Source of the DNA: Knufia peltigerae
Lineage: Eukaryota; Ascomycota; Eurotiomycetes; Chaetothyriales; Trichomeriaceae
Length of the DNA stretch: 64,000 bases
Reading direction: 5' to 3'
Assembly (NCBI GenBank): GCA_030247855.1
Contig: JAPDRN010000003.1
Location: 682,001 to 746,000, forward strand
The translations under genes and the position numbers were made by a program. How positions within the stretch are numbered: the first letter of the stretch is position 1; each line of letters opens with the position of its first letter. Of this stretch, positions 1 to 10,383 are shown piece by piece. The notes under the pieces are model-generated. The model worked only from the letters and a program-made list of their open reading frames with translations. It ran no database searches and had not been told where the DNA came from.

Positions 1-1379
1 ACAAACAGAGTGGGAGGATCGTAAAAGTCTTTGAACGCAGTGACGAGCCAGAGTCTTTCCCAGAAGGAGATATCGACTTACGAGGCAAATACGTCTTACC
101 AGGCTTTGTCGACGCTCACACCCATGTATTCCTGCATTCATACGAGTGAGTGAACGACCACGACTCGCCAATGCAACTCCTTTCGTGTGGCCCTTACTGA
201 CTCGAGTGTTTTACAGTGAAGCAGGAGCACTGATACAGAAGAGAGATGAAAGCATGACGGAGAGAATCGTGCGTGGTGTGAATCACTGCCGTACTGCTCT
301 CCTTGCAGGCTACACGACGTACAGGTAAGAGAAGCGACACTACCTCCCCTGAAGAGCCGATATGCTTGATCCCTTCTTGCTGGATCCTCAATTTGCACTT
401 TGGCCAATTACTGACTGGTTTGCACTATCGCAGAGACCTGGGTTCGGAAGGCATGCAAGAATGCGATGCAAACCTGCGAGACGCCATCGCTCGCGGCCTC
501 ATTCCCGGCCCTCGTCTATTCGTCGCGACGAAAGTTTTGGCGAGCACAGGATCTTTTGAGCCCCGAACCGAGAACAGCGGCGGTGGGCATTGCTTACCAG
601 CGGGTGCTGACGCTGTCGATGGGGTCGAAGAATGTCGAAAGGCCGTCAGACGTCGGATCGCCGCCGGTGCCGACATCGTCAAGTTCTTTGCCGACTACAG
701 ACGAAGGATCATGAGGTCTCCACCGGCACAACAGCATCCGTACATACCCAGCGTGCTCCATCCGCCCCAAGACCCCAACCCAGACTACATGGTCTTTTCG
801 AAGGAAGAAATGGATGCAATTGTCAAAGAAGGCGCGCTGGCCCGGTGTCCGGTGGTGGCTCACTGCTGCACGTTAGAAGGTGCACTCACGGCCGTCGAAG
901 CGGGAGTCGATACGATCGAGCACGTGTATTTTGCCACCGATGACCTGTTCAAGCGGATGGTTGCAAAGAAGACGATTCTCGTGCCGACACTGGCGGTCGC
1001 GGAGCGACTTCACGCGAAACGGTTCCACGAGATCCTACCACAGATCAAACGTGCACATGAACTAGGCGTCCGTCTGGCTTGTGGAGGTGACACCGGAACG
1101 TACCCTCACGGCGAGAACGTCAGAGAACTGGAACTGATGATCGAAGCTGGCATCCCCGTGTCGGATGTTCTGGAAGCGTGTACGGTCGGAGGTTGGGAGT
1201 CTTGTGGCGGTGACATGTGTGGGCAACGTTTCGGATGGTTCGAGGAAGGATTACAGGCTGACATTGTTGCTTTGGACAATGATCCTGAAAAGGTCAAGGA
1301 CGCCTTGAGACAGATCAGCTTTGTGATGAAAGATGCCAAAGTCTGGAAACAAAACGGGCAGCCAGTAGGAATGATATGA
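1..1379 (+). CDS. Metal-dependent amidohydrolase, 5' end truncated by window edge
   Basis: Exons 3-145, 217-324 and 434-1379; the first in-frame codon is at base 3 and the true start lies to the left. Splice sites GTGAGT/ACAG and GTAAGA/GCAG keep one frame. Seen: PGFVDAHTH carries the HxH metal motif; VKFF (about 675-690) supplies the candidate bridging lysine; VAHC and IEHVYF supply two metal histidines; GGDTGT supplies the catalytic aspartate. This is the full ligand set of the imidazolonepropionase/prolidase-like amidohydrolases, which also include fungal ochratoxinase-type amidases. These enzymes hydrolyse C-N bonds in amides or cyclic amides. No secretion signal can be judged because the N-terminus is missing. 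It opens the cluster-like region. The substrate cannot be read from sequence. Confidence 0.9.
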
Positions 1380-1605
1380 ACAAAAAGGAGGAAACTATTC
1401 AGCACGTTAACCCGGAGCCAAGCGAATCAACATTTTTCGTATACAAATTTCGGTCGATACGTATAAAGATCTAAACAAACACCTATGTATGCAGTTGAAA
1501 ATATCTAGTCTTCTCCATGCGAATAGAAATTTCATGCTAAACGAAGATAACTCATGACGTCTTTCCGTCGTGCGTTTCTTTCCTGACACCTTCCGTTGAT
1601 CAACG

Positions 1606-3474
1606 TTACCTCTTGAGAGGCTCAGAGTATTGACTCGAAGTGGCACCTTCTGACAATTCTTCTGATCTCTCGAAACATTTCTCCAAGGTCTGCTTGTCTC
1701 TGGGTGTAAGCCTAATCCTGAAATCCGAGGCCACGGCATTAGAAGCAGCCGCGTCCTCCTTGTAATTGATATAGTGAGTGTTTGCCGGCATGGTCTTGCT
1801 AGCCTCGATTTTGAATGCCACGATCAAGCGAAGGAAGATTGCATAGAGCATTCTGTTTGAAAAGTTGACCGCCGTGCACATTCTCGCACCGGCTCCAAAG
1901 GCAAAGTGGTACGGCGGAGGCACATCGGCACCTCCTTCCAGCCACCTTTCAGGATGGAACTCCTCGGCGTCAGGGCCGTACACTGATTTATCTATTGAGG
2001 ACAAGAATTAGTAGGTTGTGTTGGAGACTCAAGGTACCGAGATATCCTACCTCTGTTTGCAGCTTGTGCATTGACATACAACAAGAGTCCCTTGGGAATG
2101 ACGGCTCCCTGGTAGATGAACTCTTTATACGTCTGGCGTGCCGGCAGTAATTTCAGAGGTGGGTAAAACCGAAGAGCTTCCTTGACAAGCCCGGCAATGT
2201 ACGGACTCTTTTCTTCGTTCAGGCATTGTTCAAACGCTTCCTCGGGGCTTTCATAGACGCTCATGATATCGTCGTACGCCTTTTGCTGCATTGCCTGACC
2301 GGCGGGCGTGGACAACATGCCAATGGTGATAATGACTGTCGAGAAAATAGTCTCGAATCCTCCGGACATAAGACCACCGAGAATAGTCTTGATGTCCACT
2401 GCCAAAGAGTCAGCATTCTGCTGAATGGCATAAACAGCATCTTCTGGCTAAGACTTACTTTGAGTAAGGCCTTCCTGGCTGTCTGTCAACAACATTTCGG
2501 CAACGTTCATCTTCTTTGAACCCAGATTCATTGGAAGATTGCCGCGGATGTTTTCCAACATCGTTGATAGCCAAGTATCTCGACGCTTTCGAACCTCCAT
2601 TGCTGTTTGATTTCGTGCATTTCCACCCATGTATCTCAGATGTGGAATAAAGTCTTGTGGATTGGCTTTTGTCGATCGGAAACTTTTGCTTTGATAAGTT
2701 TCGATCGTCCATTAAATTCAGAGAGTAGCAAAAGTACATACCTGGCAATGGTATTGGCATCAGAGAGAATTTGACCGAGCAAAGGATCCTTGATCGACGC
2801 GAAACGAGTACCATAGCAGAACATAGTCATCAGGTTCAGTGCCAAGCGCTTCTGATAGATGTGAGGTGAAAGCTCTACATCTCCTTTCGCGCTGTCGTAA
2901 TAAATGGCTGATACCATGGCACAAGTCTCCAAATCCAGCATTGGCCGCATATCACGCATTGAAGGACCTGTCGTGAACGAGCCGACAACCCGTCTTTGCT
3001 TCTTGGTTCTTTCATCCCACGGGCTAGTCCCTATCGTTGCAGCTGAATCGGACATTAGGAAAAGGCCGGCAAGTTCTCGACCTGATGGGGCTTACCAGAA
3101 GTTGCTGATATGATGCCATGAAATGTGTAAAACCATGGTCTATCCAGGGTGGCCGATTGATTCTTCACGGTCCATTCACGTGCAGAGTCGAACGAATTTA
3201 GAATAACGGCACGTCGTTTGCCCATTCGCACCTGAAAGACAGGCCAGCCATACTTCTGTGCCCAGGTCTCTGCTGTAGTTGCATGGTCGCTGCCGAGCTT
3301 GTAGAAGTGGCCAGCAAGTAGTTCTCCATTTGGAACTTCGGGGATGCCTTCGATGGGTGGAAGGTCGACGTAGAAAAACCGAAGATATACCAGGATCCCG
3401 ACGCCAGCCACAAGTGATATGATAGCAACGATTGGAAACACCGAGAGCCACGACATCTCAGGCGAAGAACTCAT
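1606..3474 (-). CDS. Cytochrome P450 monooxygenase (CYP504-like?)
   Basis: Five exons on the minus strand: 3096-3474, 2742-3030, 2459-2682, 2051-2398, 1606-1991, giving 541 aa; an in-frame ATG at 3483 is an alternative start. An N-terminal hydrophobic anchor (about residues 12-30) is followed by PPIEGIPEVPNGE. The I-helix reads GGFETI, the ExxR motif is EALR, the PERF-type motif is HPERW, and the heme loop is FAFGAGARMC. It should be ER-anchored and use a P450 reductase. TSPWDERTKKQRR after the B-C region resembles fungal phenylacetate hydroxylases (CYP504), but this is from memory. Odd: the glycine two residues after the heme cysteine is replaced (CTA instead of CxG). It is divergent from the SDR gene. 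Confidence 0.93.
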
Positions 3475-3955
3475 TGTGAGCATGCCTCTTGTTTCGCTCT
3501 GAGCCAAGTAGCTCGAAAATACCGGCCCGAGTGACGGTTCGTCAAAGATAGTAAAGCTGACATATAAAAAAGAATCCAGGTGTTCCCAAACTACTTCTGT
3601 CCGAGTAGCACCAAAGCCTAGTACATGTGCTGCAATCCCAGGCGTGGCGAGAACTCGCACTTTCCCATGGCCGGTGAAGATTGGGAGTGTTGTGGTGAGG
3701 TCCAGAAGTGGTGGTCGGTGGAGGCCGTCGCTTGTTGACGCATGTTCGGGGAAAAGCGCCCCCGGTATATTTGATGAGGTTGCTCTCCTCCGACGTGGTT
3801 ACTCCACCCAAGATTTATGCCACAGACACAGCATACTCTGGCGGCCATCCAGTCCTCCGGGAACGTGATTAGTGGTCAAACTAGAGGTAAGGTGAGAGTA
3901 CTGCTTCTGGATCGACGACCAGACCACAAAGAGTCAACGAAATCACGCAGCAACA
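3475..3955. promoter_or_regulatory. Bidirectional promoter between P450 and SDR
   Basis: These 481 bp separate two start codons pointing away from each other and must hold both promoters. Several CGG and CCG triplets, the half-sites of Zn2Cys6 regulators, occur, but I see no clean inverted repeat and no TATA box I would defend. ORFs here are short shadows. Confidence 0.5.
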
Positions 3956-5004
3956 ATGGCGAACAATTTATCAGTGACCAACCTGTTCGATGTTGCAGGG
4001 CGATGGATCGTTATTACCGGTGCAGGTGCGTCACGAATTCCAGATAACTTGGACCGATGAGCTTGAGGGTTGAGATTTGAGGTCTCGTGCTGACAATGTG
4101 CAGCGGGTGGTATCGGATACATGATCGCACGAGGCTGTGCGGCCAACAATGCAAATGTGGTCTTGATCGATATCGATGAGCCAACGCTGTTAAAAGCTAA
4201 AGCCGAGCTTGAAAAGGCTTTTCCATCATCAAAAGTCACCATGTAAGCTGGCAATAGCTAGAGCATAAAAGCTTTGCTGACGAGCCATAGAATTCCAGGT
4301 GATCTGTCTTCTGAGGAAGGTGTAAAAACTGTTGCCGACAGCATCAAAACACAAATCGATTCGGTAGATGCACTTTTCAACTGTGCTGCAATACGGTACA
4401 TGAACGAGATCACTTACCAACCTGGAGGTGGTCTAAGTAAGCTTGAGGCTGCAACACTATCGGCGCCGTACAAGGGATGGGAACACACCTTCCGTCTGAA
4501 CGTGCTTGCTCCTTACTACTTGACTGCCCATCTTATTAGCCATCTTGGGGCTGCCGCTGCGAAAGGAGACGGAAGAGGCTGTGTGGTTCTTTTCAGCAGT
4601 CCGGCAAGTGTTCATAACCACCAGTTTGTGCCTTGCTATCAGACCTCCAAGGCGGCAGTGGATCATCTAGTGAGAATAATGGCTATGGAGTTCGCTGAGC
4701 CCTACAGTAAGATCTCCCCTGGTGCAAATTCTGATGTCGAGAACATGTTCTAAAACCAACCACAGTCCGAGTCAACGCAATATCACCTGGCATAGTGCCA
4801 TCTCGAATGACAACAGACGATGCAAATTCCAACCTGCATCTCGCAGGAGAAACTCCGGCAAAGCGCCCGGGTAACGAGGAAGACATGGTAGGAACGGCAC
4901 TTTGGTTGATCAGTAAAGCTGGAGCTTTCATGGATGGGAAAGTCATTCGTGCAGAAGGTGGACGCTTGTTGATTCTGAAGGGTGTTACATCAAATTCAGA
5001 CTAG
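3956..5004 (+). CDS. Short-chain dehydrogenase/reductase (SDR)
   Basis: Four exons: 3956-4025, 4104-4242, 4291-4706, 4766-5004; 287 aa, a usual length for a classical SDR. The Rossmann motif TGAGAGGIG is assembled across the first intron, which supports the splice model. The acidic residue after beta-2 (LIDID) suggests a preference for NAD(H). The NxA-like strand is LFNCAAI, and the active site is YQTSK with the serine of FSSPAS upstream. The final exon carries VNAISPGIV, the conserved loop after the catalytic helix. It oxidises an alcohol or reduces a ketone; the substrate is unknown. It lies head-to-head with the P450, suggesting sequential oxidation of one compound (inference). Confidence 0.93.
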
Positions 5005-5742
5005 AACGTGTACGAGTATAGATGTGGAGTAGTAGATGTATGAATGGATGCATTGTTATGGGGAATGGTCAATTTCTCTTGTGCTGCGTCTTCAACCACA
5101 GTAGATCAACGGTGATTCTTAGCCTACTGGCGAACCTGAAAGGGGAAGCGAAGGGAAAATAGCATCCTTCGTCGCCCTTTTGCCACTCTCACTTGAGCAT
5201 TGACTGCGTGCCAACCACCCCTCGAAACACAGCAGGCAACCTAGACATGAACCGACTTGGCGCTGATTGGACGGCTCCGACACGCAATCAAAAGGCTGAG
5301 TAGCCTTGAGACTATGAGTCCAAGTTTCGGCTTTCAGCAGGGGGTCGACCCAGGGGGCGGTCATCCGATGTATCGTCCCGACGCATCTGGAAAAGGCGTT
5401 GTCACGAAAACACAACAAGCATTGCCCTAGGGCGTGCCGTAACATTGACAAAGAACAGGGCGTGGGGCTGGAGAGTGAAATCCGACGTGAGTGCCAGAGC
5501 CCAAGGAGAAACCCGAGACGCCATGACTTCTACGAGTACCTGAGAACTACTAAATCTCGGTGCCTCGGCGATCCACTTTATTATACGCCTCGATGGTACC
5601 AAATCCATGTAAGTCCTCGTTCGATTGAATACTTGCATTGTGTACAGGTGACTTTTAATCACAATTGAAGACTGTCGTATTGATAAGAAAGCCCCAACAT
5701 CACCGACAATTACAGAAACTCTAGGATCAATACCAAATCACG
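5005..5742. other. Intergenic region between SDR and aldolase genes
   Basis: About 740 bp with only short, unconvincing reading frames. It should contain the SDR 3' end and the promoter of the DapA-type gene. No repeat or RNA gene seen. Confidence 0.5.
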
Positions 5743-6926
5743 ATGTCACCCAAGACCTTCCCACCAGGCGTCTACGCCCCATCCTTGACTTGGTTCTCGG
5801 ATGACAAAGAACAAAGTATTGACTGGGACACACAATCCAAACATCTCACTTACCTGATTGAATCGGGGTTGACAGGAAGTAAGTAGACATTTCAACTTAT
5901 TCCATTGACGAGAAAAACAAAGAGATCTAGTGACATGCTAACAACATGTTGCAGTCGTCATTGCGGGTTCCAATGGCGAAGCAGTCGCCACCACCATGGA
6001 AGAGAGGCTTAAACTGCTCTCGTTGACCAAGGAGTTGGCAGTGAAGCATGGCCGTACCGACATGCCGATCGTCATAGGCACAGTCGGTCAAACGACCCAG
6101 GAGATCATCAAACAGCTTCACCAGTCCAAAGCTGTTGGGGCAGATTTTGCTCTTGTGCTGACACCCAGCTACTTCCACTTTGCCATGAACGCTTCGGCAA
6201 TCCAAGATTTCTTCACAGAGGTCGGTCTATCTGTCCTTGTCCTTCTCGCGTTTTCTTCACAACCCTTTGAAACTCTGACATGAGCCCTCACAGGTGGCCG
6301 ACGCAAGTCCAATCCCTATACTCATTTATAGCTGGCCCCTGGTGACATCGGGCATTGAGATCAACTCAGACATACTATCCGCGTTGGGCAAGCACCCCAA
6401 CATCGCCGGCACAAAGTTGACGTGCGGTGGGATTGCAAAGGTCGCTCGTGTTGCCGCCGAGTTCAACCCCAGCGACTTCTGTGCCCTAGCAGGACACAGT
6501 GAGTGGTTGGTCCCTGCCCTCAGCATAGGAGGTACTGGGTGCATTTCTGGGTTTGCCAACCTGTGTCCACGAGTAAGTTTGCACCGCCGCCGCTTGCCGC
6601 CTTATGCACAAAAACGAGTTTCGGAACAGAGTAGACTAATGGATATATGTGTATTGCAGAGTTGTGTGAAAATCTACCAGGATTATCAACAAGGACGAGT
6701 CAAGGAGGCACAAGCACTGCAAAAGTCTGTAGCACAGGCTGAATGGTGGCTCAACAAGACTGGCATCAATGGGACGAAATGGGCAGTGGCAAAGTTGCTC
6801 GGTTATGAAGAGTCTAAGTGTGCCACGCGACGACCGTACCCTCTGTTTGCGGACAAGAGTGTGCAGGAAGCCATGCTAGCTGCTCTGCAGCCCATGCAGA
6901 CTGAGGAGCAAAAGTTGAAGGTATAA
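5743..6926 (+). CDS. DapA-superfamily aldolase/lyase (HOGA/DHDPS-like)
   Basis: Four exons: 5743-5878, 5955-6220, 6294-6572, 6660-6926; 315 aa, usual for the family. The third intron (6573-6659) is a multiple of three and open, so retention would only insert 29 residues. Seen: GSNGEA near residue 51 (substrate carboxylate loop), LIYSWP with the catalytic tyrosine, IAGTKLTCG with the Schiff-base lysine, and GGTGCISGFANLCPR as in fungal 4-hydroxy-2-oxoglutarate aldolase-like proteins. Members cleave or form C-C bonds next to a 2-oxo acid through a lysine imine. A role in splitting a 2-oxo acid made by the neighbouring aminotransferase is a reasonable but unproven inference. Confidence 0.92.
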
Positions 6927-7153
6927 CTCGTCTAGATATGTATCGAGGTCAATGCAATATGAAATGCTTCCGATAGATATTTTTATTTATACAAGTCATA
7001 TCAGAAGTTCGATTAATCCACAGTGTACTTGAATATACTGCTTTGTTGAAAAATTATCATAGATGTACTACGCTTCACAATAACGCAAAGTGTGATCCTA
7101 ACTCCCCGTGATCTCTTCATCCTGAACACAACCTATTGACAGTCTCGCAGAGA
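6927..7153. other. Convergent 3' region
   Basis: An AT-rich spacer of about 230 bp between the ends of two convergent genes. It probably carries both polyadenylation regions; no feature is distinct. Confidence 0.4.
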
Positions 7154-8817
7154 CTACTTCATATATTGCGGATACTTGAGATCGACCGTTTCTCCTGGCA
7201 GACCCGCTGGGTGCGCCTCAAGGTCAGTCAGGGCATCGGCTATAATTTTCGCCCCTTCCACCAACAAATCCTCACTTATGGTCAAGGGAGGACAGATCCG
7301 AACTCTTCCGCCTTTGATTGCATTCGCCAGGACGCCTCGTTGCGCGAGAAGAGCTATCAAACGACGACTCGTCACTTGAGGAGGCTTCTCGTCGAGCACA
7401 ATCGCCCATAGGAGACCTTCGCCCATGTATTGCTTGACATGCGGAGGGTTCAAGGCTTTCAAAGTCGAGATTAAAAGGTCACCCATCTTTCTGGCTCGAG
7501 TGGATAGGTCTTCGTCAACGAGTACATCAAGTGCGGCAAGGGCGGCTGCACACCCTGGCGGATTAGCAGCCATAGTTGAGCCAATTCTGTTCAAAGGAGT
7601 TTTATTAGAAAACTGTACTCGACAAGTCCCAAGGGCTCACTTACTCATAGGGGTCGAGCAGTTCCATAATGTTGTTGTCTCCTAGCACTCCTGAGACTGG
7701 ATACACGCCTGCAAGAAGTATTTGGTCAGCCAAAGGTGCACAACTTCGACGATGGATCTAAACCTTACCACCAGACAACGCTTTCCCCAAGATGACCAGG
7801 TCAGGGTGAAGTCCGTATTTTTGAGTGTAGAGAGGATATCCGCATCTTCCAAGACCAGTCTGAATCTCGTCTGCAATGAATAGAACATTGTGCTTTTTGC
7901 AGAGCTCTTCAACTCCTACCAGATAATCTTCCGGAGGTACAATGACACTATGTGGCCAAAATGTCAAGTCCAGAACTTCAAGTCAAGGGGTGGTATCATA
8001 CCCAGCCGCCCCCTGTATGGGCTCAATGATGAACGCAGCAATGCTGGACCCATCGAGCTCAAATGCCCTCCTGAGGTCTTCTAGATGTCCAAACCTGATT
8101 GGTAGTCCCGTGGGGGTAATAGCCCCAGTATTAGGCAGGTAAGGTTGGAAAACTGGGATCGATGTAAGCTTATTGCTGATATATCTCATGGGCAAATGGC
8201 CACTCACGCGAGCTTTTTCTGCTGGCAGTTGATAAAGTTCCCAAACCAACGCCATGATAACAACATGCTGTGCTCAAAATGTGGCATTCTCCCAGAGGGA
8301 TACCTTTGACAAGGTGGCCCCATTTACGAGCAATCTTGAGAGCAGCATCTGCAGCCTCGCCACCACTCGTCAAGCATACGAACCGATCATAGCCAAACAT
8401 CTATACAAGGTTAATCCTTAAATCATCGCAATAGTAGCTGAGCATATAGCTTACCCCTGTGATCTTCTTCGCGAGCTTGCCATAGCAGGGACTTTGGAAA
8501 GCAAGATTCACAGTAGCACCAGTCTTGATTGCGTTGACGGCGGCGTCAACTATTTTGGGATGGCCATGCCCCATATTGTTGACGGCAATCATGCTGAGGA
8601 AGTCTATGTAAGGTTTGCCGTCAACATCATATGCCATGGACCCCTCCGTCCTCTCAAGTGCAACCTATGTAGTGTAGAGTGATCAGTATAGTCCTGCATT
8701 GTGCTCACTCAAGGCTGAAAAGGGGCTTACGGGGAGAGGCGCAAATCCACCTGCAATCCTGACATCGTAGTCATTGTTCACTTCCGCAGTCGCTGGAGAA
8801 TATCCCATGGATCCCAT
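7154..8817 (-). CDS. Class III aminotransferase, ornithine-aminotransferase-like
   Basis: Seven exons on the minus strand: 8731-8817, 8455-8664, 8208-8400, 8002-8152, 7769-7947, 7645-7708, 7154-7586; 438 aa. Fold-type I PLP motifs: YDVDGKPYIDFLS, LTSGGEAADAALKIARKWG, CCYHG (aromatic stacking on PLP), IIEPIQGAAG, ADEIQTGLGR (aspartate to the PLP nitrogen) and ILGKALSGG (Schiff-base lysine). This order and spacing match ornithine delta-aminotransferases, but several positions differ (CCYHGVG instead of the usual NFHGRT), suggesting a paralogue with another amino donor. A stop lies in frame just upstream of the ATG, though an additional 5' exon (CTCTAG acceptor) cannot be excluded. Divergent from the C45 gene. 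Confidence 0.92.
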
Positions 8818-9190
8818 CTTGATGATTTCGTCACCAGACCTCTAGAGGGCAAGCAAGCGATGCAACATGTCATGTTTACATACAGTGCGTCCAGTGTAGT
8901 ATAGCTCACAATCACGTGACACAGTCCTTTCTATACCAAACTCTCTTCCTGGCTGTTCTCGGTTAGCGCGGCATCAACCGGAGGAGCCCATCGGACAGAC
9001 TCTCATCGTCGGTCAATGCCGACAAGGTCACTGGTGTCCATGAAGGGCGGGCTCTCACTCGGGACAACACACAGGTCTCCATGTTGTGGCATATTCGGGG
9101 AACGGAGTTTGAAGATATTAGTAGTTTGCTTCGTGAACAATTCTCGGCATCCAGTACAAGATCATTCGATTTAGACTAGCAGCATCAGCC
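8818..9190. promoter_or_regulatory. Bidirectional promoter of aminotransferase and C45 genes
   Basis: 373 bp between divergent start codons. It contains an inverted CGG-N6-CCG at 8969-8980, the architecture bound by Zn2Cys6 dimers, with another CGG just upstream at 8959-8961. A target of the neighbouring regulators is possible; the motif is short and could be chance. Confidence 0.45.
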
Positions 9191-10288
9191 ATGATTAACT
9201 CTACGAGTGTTCAAGATACCCAGAAGGAGTGGGAGGGAGTACCGGAGGTAGTTGCCAGTGGCTCGGCCAGCGAGATTGGCTTCACTCATGGCAGTCAAAT
9301 CCCCAGCCGGATTAGAACAGCGATCGAGAATTACAAAACGCTTTTCCAGGAGACAGCCGATTGTGATTGGACCGAGTCTAAGAAGCGAGCTTCTACATAT
9401 CTTCCATATCTGGAACAACATGACTCTGACTTGGTAGAAGAAATGCGCGCTGTCGCTGAAGGTGCTGGGGTCGACTTCCTGGACATTCTTGCTCTCAACT
9501 TGCGCAGCGAGATCTCTTTGACCAACTACTCTGATGGATGCACATCTGTCGTCTCCCAAAACCCTAAAACGTCCGAGGTGTTCCTCGCGCAGAATTGGGA
9601 CTGGGTAGGCGAGGCAGGAAAGTCGACTGTTTTCTTCGACTTCCACAAGACTGGCAAGCCACGTATTCGAATCATGGGTGAGGCTGGAATCCTCGCCAAG
9701 TTTGGTATCAATGAGCACGGTCTCGGCATTTGTATGAATGCTATCAGGTGCGGCACGGTGAACAAGAATGCACTACCGGTGCACCTGGCCATGAGACGTG
9801 TGCTGGAATGCAAGTCATTCGATGAGGCGTATAGTATGCTGGAACAGAAGGGAGTGGCCTCTTGTGTGAACTTTATGATGGCTGATCGCAGTGGGAAGCT
9901 GGCTACAATTGAATGTACACCAAAGGGCCTAGCACCAATCTATCCGGAACCTGGCAGTACGACAACCTTCCACACAAATCATTTGTGGTCTCCCAATGTG
10001 CCTGCCGGTATAGTTGATCACCCTTCGAAGAACTCTTTCTCGAGATTGGAGAGGATCAGGGAATTGAGCAAGGGTGAAGCCGCGGATATGTCCAAGATTC
10101 GAACTTGGCTCTCGGACGAGGTGGGCACGCCCGTGTCGATATGTCGCTCTACGCCGCCTCTTGCAAAGGGTATTGAAAGAATGGAGACTTTGGCGACAGT
10201 CATCATGGATCTCCAGAAGCGGAAATTGGAGGTTTCCTTTGGGAAGCCATCGCTCTCCCCCCCTGTTAGAACCATATTGGTAGACTAG
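9191..10288 (+). CDS. Peptidase C45 / penicillin N-acyltransferase-like Ntn hydrolase
   Basis: Intronless, 365 aa. The family (acyl-CoA:6-aminopenicillanic acid acyltransferase type) is made as a precursor that cleaves itself before a cysteine, which then becomes the N-terminal nucleophile. Here the expected bond is Gly116-Cys117 in NYSDGCTSV; it is followed by AQNWDW and MGEAGILAKFGINEHGLG, typical of the large subunit. N-terminal helices (FTHGSQIPSRI; EEMRAVAEGAGVDFLDIL) also match. Members hydrolyse or transfer acyl groups on amines. It ends ILVD, so no PTS1 peroxisomal signal is visible, unlike the classical penicillin enzyme. No penicillin synthase genes are in the window, so an amidase role is more likely than penicillin making. 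Confidence 0.9.
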   Translation: MINSTSVQDTQKEWEGVPEVVASGSASEIGFTHGSQIPSRIRTAIENYKTLFQETADCDWTESKKRASTYLPYLEQHDSDLVEEMRAVAEGAGVDFLDILALNLRSEISLTNYSDGCTSVVSQNPKTSEVFLAQNWDWVGEAGKSTVFFDFHKTGKPRIRIMGEAGILAKFGINEHGLGICMNAIRCGTVNKNALPVHLAMRRVLECKSFDEAYSMLEQKGVASCVNFMMADRSGKLATIECTPKGLAPIYPEPGSTTTFHTNHLWSPNVPAGIVDHPSKNSFSRLERIRELSKGEAADMSKIRTWLSDEVGTPVSICRSTPPLAKGIERMETLATVIMDLQKRKLEVSFGKPSLSPPVRTILVD

Positions 10289-10383
10289 AGAGTCAACTTT
10301 AGCTTGGAGGCGAATATAGTCCTCAGCAGAATTTCTCTACTCCCTCATTCTTGCAGTTCGAATAGAGAACCAACACTTTCTGC

